A stretch of DNA of 64,000 nucleotides from Aeromonas dhakensis (GTDB taxonomy: Bacteria; Pseudomonadota; Gammaproteobacteria; Enterobacterales; Aeromonadaceae), in NCBI RefSeq assembly GCF_000820305.1, contig NZ_CDBH01000029.1, forward strand, positions 124,001-188,000, in the 5' to 3' direction. Position numbers and translations under genes: made by a program. The notes beneath the pieces were generated by a model. It was not told the origin of the DNA, made no database searches, and saw nothing but the letters and a program-made list of their open reading frames with translations. Shown here piece by piece: positions 30,226 to 43,741 of this stretch. Numbering within the stretch: the stretch's first letter is position 1; every line of letters begins with the position of its first letter.

Positions 30226-30537
30226 AACTGACCACCAAGGTTGCGCGTCGAAAAATGACTGATATATAAGGGCGTGAATTTTACCCGCATCGGCCCGAGA
30301 AAACTATAGGGATGACCCGCCGCTCGCAGTCGGGCGGATATTTCACTGCATTTGGCACCAGATACCAGAATATTGGACGGAAATTACGGTGCTTATCCAT
30401 TTCTACTGCATATTGAAGCGGCTTGTCCAGGCTATTTTCCCCTGATTGTTAAGGGTTTTTTATTCCAACTCGTTCTGAATGATCTGCCCCGCCGCTCCGG
30501 TCGTATCAACAGGTACCTTTTACCGAGGAATCTGTCG
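30226..30537. other. intergenic region, argS / LON-domain gene, divergent
   Basis: 312 bases that must carry promoters for both genes. An AT-rich stretch (30340-30480) is present. I find no convincing sigma-70 pair, hairpin or small gene. Confidence 0.4.
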
Positions 30538-31104
30538 ATGAAACTGGCGCTGTTTCCCCTCTCGGCCCACCTGCTGCCCGGTGGCATCATGCCGCTGCGC
30601 ATCTTCGAGCCCAGATATCAGCGCATGATCGCCGAGGCGGGAGAGCAGGGGTTTGCTATCTGCATGCTGGATCCCCGCCAGCCCGATGCGCTGCGCAACA
30701 TGTACCCCATCGCCACCCGGGTACGGATCGTCGACTTCGATCAACTGCAGGACGGTCTGCTCGGCATCACAGTGCTCGGCATGGAGCGGGTCAGGATCAC
30801 CGATCTGTGGCAGGAGTCGGACGGCTTGCGGGTCGGGGAGGTGGAGGTGCTCCCCCCCTGGCGCACCGGCCGGCTCAATGCCGACCAGCACTCGCTGGCC
30901 AGGGCGCTGCAGGAGGTGTTCAACGACTACCCGGAATATGCGGCCCTCTACCGCAACCCCGACTGGGACGATGCCAGCTGGGTGGCCCAGCGCTGGCTGG
31001 AGGTGCTGCCCATTCCGGTGGAGCAGAAGCAGTGGCTGGTGGCGGCGGAAGACAACCAGCCGGCGCTCTCCCTGCTGAGCGGATTGCTGGTCGCCAGCCA
31101 CTGA
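30538..31104 (+). CDS. LON substrate-binding domain protein
   Basis: 188 residues covering only the N-terminal LON domain of Lon protease: LALFPLSAHLLPGGIMPLRIFEPRYQRMI at the start (split here by its turn), GFAICMLDP and GLLGITVLGMERVRI. No ATPase or peptidase domain. ATG 30538 has CGAGGAA upstream; a longer frame lacks homology. Such stand-alone LON proteins are common in gammaproteobacteria, with no firm role. It lies 134 bases upstream of the ECF sigma gene. Confidence 0.85.
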   Translation: MKLALFPLSAHLLPGGIMPLRIFEPRYQRMIAEAGEQGFAICMLDPRQPDALRNMYPIATRVRIVDFDQLQDGLLGITVLGMERVRITDLWQESDGLRVGEVEVLPPWRTGRLNADQHSLARALQEVFNDYPEYAALYRNPDWDDASWVAQRWLEVLPIPVEQKQWLVAAEDNQPALSLLSGLLVASH

Positions 31105-31127
31105 GCCGTTTTTGATGGCCGCGCCGG

Positions 31128-31152
31128 TGATCCTTTTGCCGCGTCGCACGTA
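31128..31152 (+). promoter_or_regulatory. candidate ECF-sigma autoregulated promoter
   Basis: TGATCC (31128-31133), 15-base spacer, CGTA (31149-31152). This resembles the TGATCC / CGTA promoters of the RpoE-ChrR (ECF11) group, so the sigma factor may drive its own gene. Inference from memory of the family motif. Confidence 0.55.
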
Positions 31153-31237
31153 TTGGCACTCACCACCCTCTTCAAGGCATGGCGCAATGGCATATACTGG
31201 CCAATCACAATCGACTCCGTACAGGATATCGCCCCCC

Positions 31238-31807
31238 ATGGATGACCCAGCCGGCGATCTCAAGTCCCTGCTCGTCAGGGTTGCCGAACATGGCGACAAG
31301 GTCGCCTTTGCCACCCTGTTCCAGCACTTCGCGCCGCGCATCCGCAGCTATGGGCTGCGCCACCTCGGCAGCGAGGCCAATGCCATGGAGCTGGTGCAGG
31401 AGACCATGCTGCTGGTCTGGCAGAAGGCCCGTCTCTACCACCCCGACAAGGGAGCCGCCACCACCTGGATCTACACCGTCATGCGCAACCAGGGCTTCGA
31501 CATGCTGCGCCGGCGCCGCGCCAGCAAGGAAGATCTCTGCGCCGAGGAGCTGTGGCCCATGCTGGAGTACAGGGCGGAAGAGGAGCACCTGAGCGGCGGC
31601 GAAGACGCGGTGCTGACCCGCCAGATGGCCCACTACCTCGGCACCCTGCCGGAACCGCAGCAGCAGGTGGTGCGCGGCATCTACCTGCAGGAGCTCTCCC
31701 AGCAGGAGCTGGCGGACCGGCTCGGTGTGCCGCTCGGCACCATCAAATCCCGCCTCAGACTGGCGTTACAGAAATTGAAGGAACAAGTGGAGCAAGGCCA
31801 TGATTAA
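31238..31807 (+). CDS. rpoE: ECF sigma factor, RpoE/ChrR-pair type
   Basis: 189 residues. Sigma region 2 (residues ~22-90: FATLFQHFAPRIRSYG, MELVQETMLLVWQKA, TWIYTVMRNQGFDMLRRR) and region 4 (~130-185: LGTLPEPQQQVVRGIYL, LADRLGVPLGTIKSRLRLAL). It overlaps by 8 bases a ChrR-type anti-sigma gene, identifying the group that answers singlet oxygen and organic hydroperoxides in Rhodobacter. The ATG at 31238 has only a weak ribosome site (AGGAT, 12 bases away). The symbol is for the family; it is not the envelope-stress RpoE. Confidence 0.88.
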   Translation: MDDPAGDLKSLLVRVAEHGDKVAFATLFQHFAPRIRSYGLRHLGSEANAMELVQETMLLVWQKARLYHPDKGAATTWIYTVMRNQGFDMLRRRRASKEDLCAEELWPMLEYRAEEEHLSGGEDAVLTRQMAHYLGTLPEPQQQVVRGIYLQELSQQELADRLGVPLGTIKSRLRLALQKLKEQVEQGHD

Positions 31808-32465
31808 AGCCCATCCCGTTCAGGCCATGTTGCGCGCCTTTGCCGCCGACGAACTGCCCCTGCCGCTGGCCGTCGGCGTCTCTGCCCACTGCGAGCTCTG
31901 CCCCGACTGTGCGGCCCGGCTGCGGGCCTGCGAAGAGGAGCTGGCCCGGCAATACCTGACCCCGGCTGAAGAGTGCGAGCCACTGCCGGCAGAGTTCGAT
32001 GCCATGCTGGCCGGCATACTGCAACAGCCGGTGGCCACTGTGGCCGCAGTGACCCAGTCGGCGGTGGCCCAACCCGAGCTGCAGGTGGCGGGCCAGTCGT
32101 ATCGGTTGCCGAGGGTACTGGCCCGTCACCACGCCCCCAACTGGCGCCACATCGGCGCCATCCGGCAGGTGAGCCTGCCGCTCGACGAGCAGGGGGCCCG
32201 TGCCAGCCTGCTGCACATAGAGGCGGGTGGCCGCATCCCTGAGCACACCCACAAGGGTTATGAGCTGACCCTGTTGCTGGCTGGCACCATCGAAGATGGC
32301 GACACCCGCTATCAGGCGGGGGACTTCATCTGGCGCGATGCCAGCCACGCCCACAGTCCGCACACGCCGGACGGCTGCCTCTGCTACACGGTGCAGGACG
32401 CGCCGGTGCAGTTCACCAAGGGGTTGTCGCGGCTGCTGAACGGCATCAGCCATCGCCTCTACTGA
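31800..32465 (+). CDS. chrR: ChrR-type zinc anti-sigma factor with cupin domain
   Basis: 221 residues. N-terminal zinc anti-sigma motif H-x3-C-x2-C seen as HCELCPDC near residue 29, which holds the sigma factor inactive. The C-terminal cupin (~95-200) has HIGAIRQVSLPLDEQGARAS and a metal site with HTHKGYELTLLLAG and GDFIWRDASHAHSPH. Loss of zinc or cupin oxidation would release the sigma factor. Overlaps the sigma gene by 8 bases; a bidirectional terminator follows. Confidence 0.9.
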   Translation: MIKAHPVQAMLRAFAADELPLPLAVGVSAHCELCPDCAARLRACEEELARQYLTPAEECEPLPAEFDAMLAGILQQPVATVAAVTQSAVAQPELQVAGQSYRLPRVLARHHAPNWRHIGAIRQVSLPLDEQGARASLLHIEAGGRIPEHTHKGYELTLLLAGTIEDGDTRYQAGDFIWRDASHAHSPHTPDGCLCYTVQDAPVQFTKGLSRLLNGISHRLY

Positions 32466-32480
32466 GCCATGGCGACAATA

Positions 32481-32507
32481 AAAAAGGGACCCTCGAGGTC
32501 CCTTTTT
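32481..32507. terminator. bidirectional terminator between chrR and uppP
   Basis: AAAAAGGGACC, CTCGA loop, GGTCCCTTTTT: A-tract and T-tract on either side serve both convergent genes. Confidence 0.88.
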
Positions 32508-32526
32508 GCATGGTGTCGCGGCCGGA

Positions 32527-33342
32527 TCAGGCGACGAACACCAGATAGACGGCGAAGGCCACCACGAAGCGGTAGATGGCGAACGGGATGAAGTCGAGGC
32601 GACGGATCAGCGCCAGGAAAGTCTTGATGGCGATCATGGCCACCACGAAGGCGGTGACGAAACCCACCGCGAACATGGGGAAGTCGGCCATGGAGAGGAA
32701 GTCGCGACTCTTGTAGAGATCCAGTCCGCTGGCCGCCACCATCATGGGCACCGCCAGGATGAAGGAGAACTCGGCCGCCGCCTGACGGCTGATCCCCATC
32801 AGCATGCCGCCGCTGATGGTGGCGCCGGAGCGGGAGAAGCCAGGCCAGAGTGCCAGGCACTGGAACAGGCCGATACCGAACGCCTGCTTGTAGCTGATGT
32901 CGTCCAGGGTTTCGGAGCATACCGCCGGGCGAAACTTCTCGGCGATGATCAGCAGGATGCCGCCGGCCACCAGGGCGTACATCACGGTCTGCGGGCCGAA
33001 CAGATGGGCCTTGATCCAGCTGTGGATGGCGAGGCCGATGACGACGGCGGGCAGCATGCCGAGGATGATGTGCACCAGCGAGAGGGTGGCGTGTCCCTGC
33101 GCCGGCTTCTGGCCGAAGTGGATGCCGATGAGGCCAAACAGGCGGCGCCAGAACACGGCGACCACCGCCAGGATGGAGCCCATCTGGATCACCACTTCGA
33201 AGGTGGCAGCCTTGGGGCCGTCGAAGCCAAGCAGGTGGCCGACGATGATCATGTGGCCGGTGGAGGAGACGGGGAGGAACTCGGTCAGGCCCTCCACTAT
33301 GCCCAGCACGAAGGCGACAAACAGGGCGTAAGACTCTGTCAT
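32527..33342 (-). CDS. uppP: undecaprenyl-diphosphatase UppP (BacA)
   Basis: 271 residues (E. coli 273), about eight membrane segments. Recycles C55-PP to C55-P for peptidoglycan; extra copies give bacitracin resistance. Catalytic motifs: [17 protein letters not shown] near residue 18 and the second P-loop-like stretch [18 protein letters not shown] near residue 165. Single gene. Confidence 0.96.
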   Translation of the reverse strand: MTESYALFVAFVLGIVEGLTEFLPVSSTGHMIIVGHLLGFDGPKAATFEVVIQMGSILAVVAVFWRRLFGLIGIHFGQKPAQGHATLSLVHIILGMLPAVVIGLAIHSWIKAHLFGPQTVMYALVAGGILLIIAEKFRPAVCSETLDDISYKQAFGIGLFQCLALWPGFSRSGATISGGMLMGISRQAAAEFSFILAVPMMVAASGLDLYKSRDFLSMADFPMFAVGFVTAFVVAMIAIKTFLALIRRLDFIPFAIYRFVVAFAVYLVFVA

Positions 33343-33534
33343 GTTTCAGATCTCTTGATTATTGGTCCGGTTGAAGTCGGCCCCGAGCCGAGCCGGGGGC
33401 GACCAATGATGGAGGAAAATAGGGCGGGCAACCAGTGAATATTGTGTTGGCGCCAGGCCCCGCCAGCGGGATCGACGGCGAGGTCATTGGTTTTCATTCG
33501 GACTCGCATGGCGTTCTGCGCTCAGCGCCCCCGA

Positions 33535-34545
33535 TCAGGCGGGACCCTGACCGGCCAGGATCCCCTCGATTTGCTGCAGCAGCGCCGCATCCAGCGGGGG
33601 CTGGGCCTGGGCCTCCACCGCGCTGACAATCTGCTGCGGGCTGCTGGCTCCGAGCAGGGCGCAGCTCACCACAGAGTCGCGCAGGACCCACTGCAGCGCC
33701 AGTTGTGACAGCGGCTGGCCCCGTTGCTGCGCCAGCGCTTGCAGGGCGCGGATGGTGGCCAGCTTGTCGGCGGTGATCTGCTCGGGCTTGAGAAAGGGGC
33801 TGGCACTGGCGGCGCGCGAATCTGCCGGAATGCCCGCCAGGTAGCGATCGCTCAGCAGTCCGCCCGCCAGCGGGGAGAAGGCGACCACCCCCATGCCGTG
33901 CTCGCGGCAGACCGGCAGGGTTTCAGCCTCGATGTCGCGCTGGAACAGGGAGTATTTGAGCTGGTTGACCAGACAGGGGGTGCCCAGCTCCGCCAGCCGG
34001 GCGGCGGCCTGCGCAGCGAGCGGGGCCGGGTAGTTGGAGAGGCCGACGTAGAGCGCCTTGCCCTGACGCACCATCAGCGCCAGCGCCTGGCAGGTCTCCT
34101 CCAGCGGGGTGCGCGGATCCGGCCTGTGGTGATAGAAGATGTCCACATAGTCGAGGCCGAGCCGGCGCAGGCTCTGGTGCAGGCTGGCAAACAGATATTT
34201 GGCGCTGCCGCCGTCGCCGTAGGGGCCATCCCACATGATGTATCCCGCCTTGCTGGCGATGATGAGCTCGTCTCGATAGGGAGCCAGGCTCCTCTTGAGC
34301 AGCTTGCCGAAGGTGATCTCGGCCGACCCCGGCGGCGGCCCGTAGTTGTTGGCCAGATCGAAGTGGGTGATACCCAGATCGAACGCCTGGTGCACCATGG
34401 CTTTCGCGGTGGCGGGATCGCACTCGGCGCCGAAGTTGTGCCAGAGGCCGAGAGCTATGCCGGGCAGGCGCAGACCGTGGCGACCGGCGGGTCGATAGGG
34501 CTGGCGCTGGTAGCGGTCGGGGGCGGCGAGGTAGTGATCATCCAT
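33535..34545 (-). CDS. aldo/keto reductase, YghZ-like (glyceraldehyde-3-phosphate reductase type)
   Basis: 336 residues. NADPH-dependent TIM-barrel oxidoreductase. Catalytic tetrad visible: Asp in HFDLANNYG, Tyr in the same motif, Lys in IIASKAGYIMWDGPYGDGG and His in DIFYHHRPDPRTPLEE. PPPGSAEITFGKLL and YVGLSNYP match E. coli YghZ (L-glyceraldehyde 3-phosphate reductase). ATG 34545 has AAGGAG 5 bases upstream; an open frame continues upstream but is galM antiphase. It follows galM by 98 bases on the same strand, so it may be part of the gal operon. Confidence 0.87.
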   Translation of the reverse strand: MDDHYLAAPDRYQRQPYRPAGRHGLRLPGIALGLWHNFGAECDPATAKAMVHQAFDLGITHFDLANNYGPPPGSAEITFGKLLKRSLAPYRDELIIASKAGYIMWDGPYGDGGSAKYLFASLHQSLRRLGLDYVDIFYHHRPDPRTPLEETCQALALMVRQGKALYVGLSNYPAPLAAQAAARLAELGTPCLVNQLKYSLFQRDIEAETLPVCREHGMGVVAFSPLAGGLLSDRYLAGIPADSRAASASPFLKPEQITADKLATIRALQALAQQRGQPLSQLALQWVLRDSVVSCALLGASSPQQIVSAVEAQAQPPLDAALLQQIEGILAGQGPA

Positions 34546-34643
34546 AACGACTCCTTGCGTGGACTTGTGTGCGAGCGGATGTGATGGGTGACCCCGAGCC
34601 CTCTTCGCTCGGCATGTCTGCGCGGGAGAAGAGGGGGCCGGGG

Positions 34644-35636
34644 TCAGCTGGCAGCGATAAAGCGGTAACGGGTCTGATGGCGATAGGTCTGCCCCGGCAA
34701 CAGCCAGGGATCGCCCAGCTCGGGCCGGTTGGGGCTGTCCGGCAGCTGCTGGGCCTCCAGACAGAAGCCGGCGTGATCCCGATGGAGCCGGCCATCGCGT
34801 GCCGGTGTATTGGCCAGCCAGTTGCCGCTGTAGAACTGCAGCGAAGGCTGGTTGGTGTAGACCTCCATCGCCAGCTGACGATCCCCCGAGACCACCCGCG
34901 CCGCCCACTCGGCGCTCGGCCCGTTGAGCACAAAGGCGTGATCGTACCCCTTGGCCTGTTGCTGCTGGGGGTGGCTCAGCCAATCTTGTCCGATCAGGCG
35001 TTCGCGGCGCAGATCGAACGGCCCCTCCACCGGTGTGATCGCGAGCGGCAGACCGCTTTGGTCGGTGGGCAGGAAACGGTCGGCGTTGAGGTGGATGAGG
35101 TGGTCGCGCACATCGCCACCGTCCGGGTTGTCGTCGAGATTGAAGTAGGTGTGGCTGGTGAGGCTGACCGGGGTCGCGGCATCCGTGCTGGCGACGCAAT
35201 CCACCACCAGATCGCACTGCTCCAGCCGGTACTCCAGCATGACCCGCAGGTTGCCGGGAAAGCCCTGATCCCCGCTACGGGAGAGCAGGGTCAGTCTGAC
35301 CCGGTCCGCCTCCCGCTCCTTGATCTGCCAGTGCTGGCGATGAAACCCCGCCCGTCCGCCGTGCAGGCAGTGAGGGGGCTGGTTGGCATCCAGCGGCCAG
35401 CGCTGGCCGTCGCGCAGCAGCTCGGCGTTGCCGATGCGGTTGGCAAAGCGCCCCGCCACCGCCCCCAGCCACACCTGTTGAGCGGGATAGGCCTCATCGG
35501 CGCAGCCCAGCAGCACTTCACGGCGCCCACCCGCCACCGGCAGGGTGAGGGAGGTGAGGGTGGCGCCGAAGTCGAGGCCGCGCAGGCGCAGCCCCTCCTC
35601 GTTTTCCAGTTCGAACGGGATCATGGCGTCGTTCAT
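34644..35636 (-). CDS. galM: galactose mutarotase (aldose 1-epimerase)
   Basis: 330 residues (E. coli GalM 346). Interconverts beta- and alpha-D-galactose, feeding GalK. Catalytic features: AVAGRFANRIGNAEL near residue 58, CLHGGRAGFHRQHW near 88, the catalytic His in VSLTSHTYFNLDD near 162, and the general base Glu in the CLEAQQLPDSPN block near 295. Start ATG 35636 opens MNDAMIPFEL. It lies 52 bases after galK. Confidence 0.93.
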   Translation of the reverse strand: MNDAMIPFELENEEGLRLRGLDFGATLTSLTLPVAGGRREVLLGCADEAYPAQQVWLGAVAGRFANRIGNAELLRDGQRWPLDANQPPHCLHGGRAGFHRQHWQIKEREADRVRLTLLSRSGDQGFPGNLRVMLEYRLEQCDLVVDCVASTDAATPVSLTSHTYFNLDDNPDGGDVRDHLIHLNADRFLPTDQSGLPLAITPVEGPFDLRRERLIGQDWLSHPQQQQAKGYDHAFVLNGPSAEWAARVVSGDRQLAMEVYTNQPSLQFYSGNWLANTPARDGRLHRDHAGFCLEAQQLPDSPNRPELGDPWLLPGQTYRHQTRYRFIAAS

Positions 35637-35688
35637 AGTCTGCCTGCACCTGTGTTGCCGATCCGGCAGGCCTGCATCATACATGGGC

Positions 35689-36833
<1,145 letters not shown>

Positions 36834-36837
<4 letters not shown>

Positions 36838-37880
36838 GGGGTCACCTCATTGGCTTTGTAATGAACGGGGGAAAGGGTACGCAGGCGCTCCGCGGCTTGC
36901 TCCGGGGTCAGGTCGCGCTGGGTCTCGGCCAGCATCTCGAAGCCCACCATGAATTTGCGCACCGTGGCGGAGCGCAGCAGGGGCGGATAGAAGTGGGCAT
37001 GCAGTTGCCACGCCTCTGGGCAGTCGGAGCGGGGCGGCGCAAAGTGCCAGCCCATGGAGTAGGGAAAGCTGCACTCGAACAGGTTGTCGTAACGGCTGGT
37101 GAGCTCCTTGAGCGCGATGGCCAGATCCTGCTGCAGCTCGGGGGTGAGGTCGAGCAGAGAGGGGACATGGCGCTTGGGCAGCAGCAGGGTTTCGAACGGC
37201 CAGGCCGCCCAGAAGGGCACTACCGCCAGCCAGTGTTCGGTCTCCACCACGATGCGGGAGCGATCCAGCAGCTCCCGCTCCACGTAGTCGACCAGCAGCG
37301 GGCGGCCGTGCTCCGCCAGCCAGGCGCGCTGGTGCTGCTCTTCGCGGGCAATTTCATTGGGCAGGAAGTCGCTGCCCCACAGCTGACCGTGGGGATGCGG
37401 GTTGGAGCAGCCCATGACGGCGCCCTTGTTTTCAAACACCTGCACCCACTCCCACTGGGCCGACAGCTCGGTCACCTGCTCCATCCAGGTGGTGATCACC
37501 TGCTCGATGGCGGGCAGGGGTAGCTCGGGCAGGGTTTTGCCGTGATCCGGCGAGAAGCAGATGACCCGGCTGGTGCCACGGGCGGCTTCCAGCTTGAGCA
37601 GGGGATCCTGCTCGCCACTGGCGGCCGGGGTGTCCTGCATCAGGGCAGCGAAGTCGTTGGTAAAGACGAAGGTATCCCGATAGTCGGGATTCTGGTCACC
37701 GGTGACGCGCTTGTTGCCGGCACAGAGGAAGCAGTCGGGGTCATGGGCCTGGCTCGGTGCCTGGCTCACCTTCTCGACCTGGCCCTGCCAGGGGCGCTTG
37801 GCTCTATGAGGGGAGACCAGCACGTATTGGCCGGTCAGCGGGTTGAAACGACGGTGGGGGTGATCAACCGGGTTGAACAT
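36834..37880 (-). CDS. galT: galactose-1-phosphate uridylyltransferase
   Basis: 348 residues, E. coli length. Active-site triad HPH in [13 protein letters not shown] near residue 161 (nucleophile the second His); zinc cysteines in [19 protein letters not shown] near 50. The start: GAGGAG is followed by ATGATG; the second ATG (37880) gives a 5-base spacing and the [18 protein letters not shown] family start. Third enzyme of the Leloir pathway with GalE and GalK. Confidence 0.96.
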
Positions 37881-37919
37881 CATCACTCCTCAAGCTCAAT
37901 AAAAGGAATTGCGGGCAGG

Positions 37920-37974
37920 GATGAGGGCGGGTGCGCCCCTCATCTGTGGCCCTTCCCCCACAACGGGAGAAGGG
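37920..37974. repeat. two adjacent palindromes in the galE-galT gap
   Basis: GATGAGGG ... CCCTCATC (37920-37944) and CCCTTC ... GAAGGG (37950-37974). They look like a dispersed intergenic palindromic unit. In mRNA they form two hairpins that could protect galE or weaken expression downstream. Confidence 0.5.
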
Positions 37975-37987
37975 AGCAAAACGGACA

Positions 37988-39001
37988 TCACGCCTCGTAC
38001 CCCTGCGGGTTGGCGGATTGCCAGCGCCAGCTGTCGGCGCACATGGCGGCCAGATCCCGCCGGGCACGCCAGCCCAGCTCGCGCTCGGCCCTGGCGGGAT
38101 CGGCCCAGCATTCGGCGATGTCGCCCGGGCGTCTTGGCTCGATGCGGTAGGGCAAGGGGCGACTGCTGGCCGCCTCGAACGCCGCCACCATCTGCAGAAC
38201 GCTCTGGCCCTGGCCCGTACCCAGGTTGTAGACGTGCACGCCACCCTTGCTGGCGCAGTGCTGCAACGCCTTGACGTGCCCCTCGGCCAGATCCATCACG
38301 TGGATGTAGTCGCGCACGCCGGTGCCGTCGACGGTGGGGTAATCGTTACCAAAGACCGAGAGGCAGTCGCGCCGGCCGATGGCGACCTGGGTCAAAAACG
38401 GCATCAGGTTGTTGGGGATCCCCTGGGGATCTTCCCCCATGGTGCCCGACTCGTGGGCACCGACCGGGTTGAAGTAGCGCAGCAGGGTCATGCTCCAGTG
38501 CGGCTCAGCCCGCTGCAGATCCTCGAGGATCTCTTCGATGATCAGCTTGGATCGGCCGTAGGGGTTGGTGGCACTGCGCGGGAAATCTTCCCGGATGGGC
38601 GTGCTGGCCGGGTCACCGTAGACGGTGGCCGACGAGCTGAACACCAGGTTGTGGACGCCGGCCCGCTTCATCGCCTGCAGCAATACCAGGGTGCCGCTCA
38701 GGTTGTTCTCGTAGTAGTCGAGGGGGATGCGGGTGGACTCGCCGACCGCCTTGAGGGCGGCGAAGTGGATCACGGCATCGATCTTTTGCTCGCTGAAGAT
38801 GCGATCCAGCAGGAGCGGGTCACGGATGTCCCCCCGATAGAAGCGGGGCTCGCGTCCGCTGATGGCAGCGATACGGGTCAGCACGCCCGCCTTGCTGTTG
38901 CAGAGGTTGTCCACCACCACGGGCTCCATGCCGGCCGCCTGCAGTGCCAGGCAGGTATGGCTGCCGATGTAACCGCAGCCGCCGGTGACCAGTACTTTCA
39001 T
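37988..39001 (-). CDS. galE: UDP-glucose 4-epimerase
   Basis: 337 residues (E. coli 338). Short-chain dehydrogenase-like enzyme with tightly bound NAD. NAD motif VTGGCGYIGSHT at residue 5; catalytic Ser/Tyr/Lys in FSSSATVYGDP near 122 and NPYGRSK near 148; RDYIHVMDLAEGHVKAL near 230. ATG 39001 has GGAG 6 bases upstream. First gene of galETKM; its promoter region has GalR-type and CRP sites at 39036-39100. Confidence 0.97.
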   Translation of the reverse strand: MKVLVTGGCGYIGSHTCLALQAAGMEPVVVDNLCNSKAGVLTRIAAISGREPRFYRGDIRDPLLLDRIFSEQKIDAVIHFAALKAVGESTRIPLDYYENNLSGTLVLLQAMKRAGVHNLVFSSSATVYGDPASTPIREDFPRSATNPYGRSKLIIEEILEDLQRAEPHWSMTLLRYFNPVGAHESGTMGEDPQGIPNNLMPFLTQVAIGRRDCLSVFGNDYPTVDGTGVRDYIHVMDLAEGHVKALQHCASKGGVHVYNLGTGQGQSVLQMVAAFEAASSRPLPYRIEPRRPGDIAECWADPARAERELGWRARRDLAAMCADSWRWQSANPQGYEA

Positions 39002-39035
39002 CCTCATCTCCACGCTCAGAAAAAGCCTGTGAAGG

Positions 39036-39100
39036 AGTCTAGCCGAGGGGCTGGCGGGCAAACTGTGAACTGGCTAACAAATATGTGTAAACGATTACAC
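39036..39100 (-). promoter_or_regulatory. galE promoter: GalR/GalS operator and CRP site
   Basis: Operator GTGTAAACGATTACAC at 39085-39100 (centre 39092.5), nearly a perfect palindrome. CRP-like site: minus strand TGTTA-N6-TCACA at 39079-39064 (centre 39071.5). Minus-strand -10 TAGACT at 39041-39036. The CRP centre is 41.5 from the implied start ~39030, a class II position. Confidence 0.8.
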
Positions 39101-39206
39101 TTGTTTGGGTGGTCATCATTTCAGCAATATGGTTTTTCCCCCTGTTATCAGTGACATTGCTCGGTATAATGGCCTAGTCCCGAACCGTGAAATAAGTGAA
39201 AACAGC

Positions 39207-40211
39207 ATGAGTACCATCAAGGATGTCGCCCGTTTGGCCAACGTATCGGTGGCAACGGTTTCACGGGTGATGAACAACTCACCCAAGGCCAGCGCCGCCT
39301 CCCGCGAGGTGGTGCTGAAAGCCATGGCCGAACTGGGCTACACCCCCAATGCCAACGCACGGGCGCTGGTCAGCCAGACCTGCGACACCATGGGAGTGCT
39401 GGTGGGCGATGTGGCGGATCCCTTCTTCGGCGCCCTGGTCAAGGGGGTCGCCGCGGTGGCGGTGGAACAGGGGCTGCACCTGCTGATGGGTAATGGTTTT
39501 CACACGGCACGGCAGGAGCGCGAATCCATCGAGCTGCTGATCGGCAAGCGCTGCGAGGCGCTGGTGGTGCACAGCAAGGCGCTAAGCGACGAGGAGCTGA
39601 TCGACTACGCTCTGCGGGTACCCGGCATGGTGCTGATCAACCGCGACATCCCGGCACTCAAAGGGCGCTGCATCGCCCTCAACAACCGGCAGGGGGCCGC
39701 CACGGCGACCCGGCATCTGCTGGAGCTGGGCCACCGTCACATCGCCTTCCTGAGCTCCGATCACGCCATCGAGGATGCCATCCTGCGGCTGCAGGGCTAT
39801 CAGGATGCGCTGGCCGAGGCGGGCGTGCGCGCCGACCCCGAGCTGGTGGAGAGCGGCATGCCCAACGAGGAGGGTGGCGAGCGGGCCATGCTCAACCTGC
39901 TGGCCAAGGGGCTGCCCATCACGGCCGTGGTGGCCTACAACGATGCCATGGCGGCGGGGGCCATCTCGGTGCTGGCGGACAACGGCCTCAAGGTGCCGGA
40001 GGAGGTGTCGGTGGTGGGTTTCGATGACATCATCTATGCCAGATACCTGCGCCCCAAACTCTCCACCATGCGCTACCCGGTTGAACTGATGGCAGCCCAG
40101 GCGGCCAAGCTGGCCCTGCAGCTGGCTGCGGGGGAAAGCGAGGTGGTACAGAGCCGCATTTACACCCCGACTCTGATCAACCGCCACTCGGTGGCGCCCG
40201 TTCGAAGCTGA
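39207..40211 (+). CDS. galR: LacI family repressor, GalR/GalS-like
   Basis: 335 residues (E. coli GalR 343). Helix-turn-helix MSTIKDVARLANVSVATVSR at the start with hinge helix NANARALVSQ, then a periplasmic-binding-protein-like sugar domain (MGVLVGDVADPFFGALVKG near 61; VAYNDAMAAGAISVLADNG near 240; VPEEVSVVGFDDI near 265). ATG 39207 gives the family start; a longer frame is unlikely. It lies divergent from galE and upstream of lacZ, and three GTGTAA-type operators occur in the region. -10 TATAAT at 39165-39170; the -35 is poor. Whether it behaves as GalR or GalS is open. Confidence 0.9.
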   Translation: MSTIKDVARLANVSVATVSRVMNNSPKASAASREVVLKAMAELGYTPNANARALVSQTCDTMGVLVGDVADPFFGALVKGVAAVAVEQGLHLLMGNGFHTARQERESIELLIGKRCEALVVHSKALSDEELIDYALRVPGMVLINRDIPALKGRCIALNNRQGAATATRHLLELGHRHIAFLSSDHAIEDAILRLQGYQDALAEAGVRADPELVESGMPNEEGGERAMLNLLAKGLPITAVVAYNDAMAAGAISVLADNGLKVPEEVSVVGFDDIIYARYLRPKLSTMRYPVELMAAQAAKLALQLAAGESEVVQSRIYTPTLINRHSVAPVRS

Positions 40212-40236
40212 TCCCTTTCATTTACCTCCGTTTATC

Positions 40237-40283
40237 GCTCCGGATCGCCGTTTTTGAGGCGCTCGATCCGGAGCCTTGGTCTT
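40237..40283 (+). terminator. long hairpin after galR
   Basis: 11-bp stem GCTCCGGATCG / CGATCCGGAGC (40237-40247, 40264-40274), 16-base loop, followed by CTTGGTCTTTT. Probably ends the galR transcript before the lacZ promoter. Confidence 0.6.
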
Positions 40284-40330
40284 TTACCTGCATTTAGCGC
40301 ATTTTTACCCTGTTTTACTTAACAAATTCA

Positions 40331-43507
<3,177 letters not shown>

Positions 43508-43610
43508 ACCTGAGCGATTGCTTAACAAGAAAGAGTCCCGTTCAGAGCCTTAGTGTCACCAGTTAAACATAACTATATGATTTTTAATTGATTTGTTGCT
43601 ATGTAACAGA

Positions 43611-43672
43611 GTGTAAACGTTTTCATTTTGTTGTCATGATCACAGAACGACATACAACAAACTGATTACATT
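43611..43672 (+). promoter_or_regulatory. mglB promoter: GalR/GalS operator and CRP site
   Basis: Operator GTGTAAACGTTTTCAT at 43611-43626 (centre 43618.5). CRP-like TGTTG-N6-TCACA at 43629-43644 (centre 43636.5). -10 TACATT at 43667-43672, implied start ~43679. The CRP centre falls at about -41.5 to -42.5 and the operator near -60, close to the mglBAC promoter layout of E. coli. Confidence 0.78.
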
Positions 43673-43741
43673 AGGCTGGCGCCAGTTCACTTGGTGTACA
43701 GCATTCCCTACAAAAACAGATAGAGAGATCGGAGCATAACA

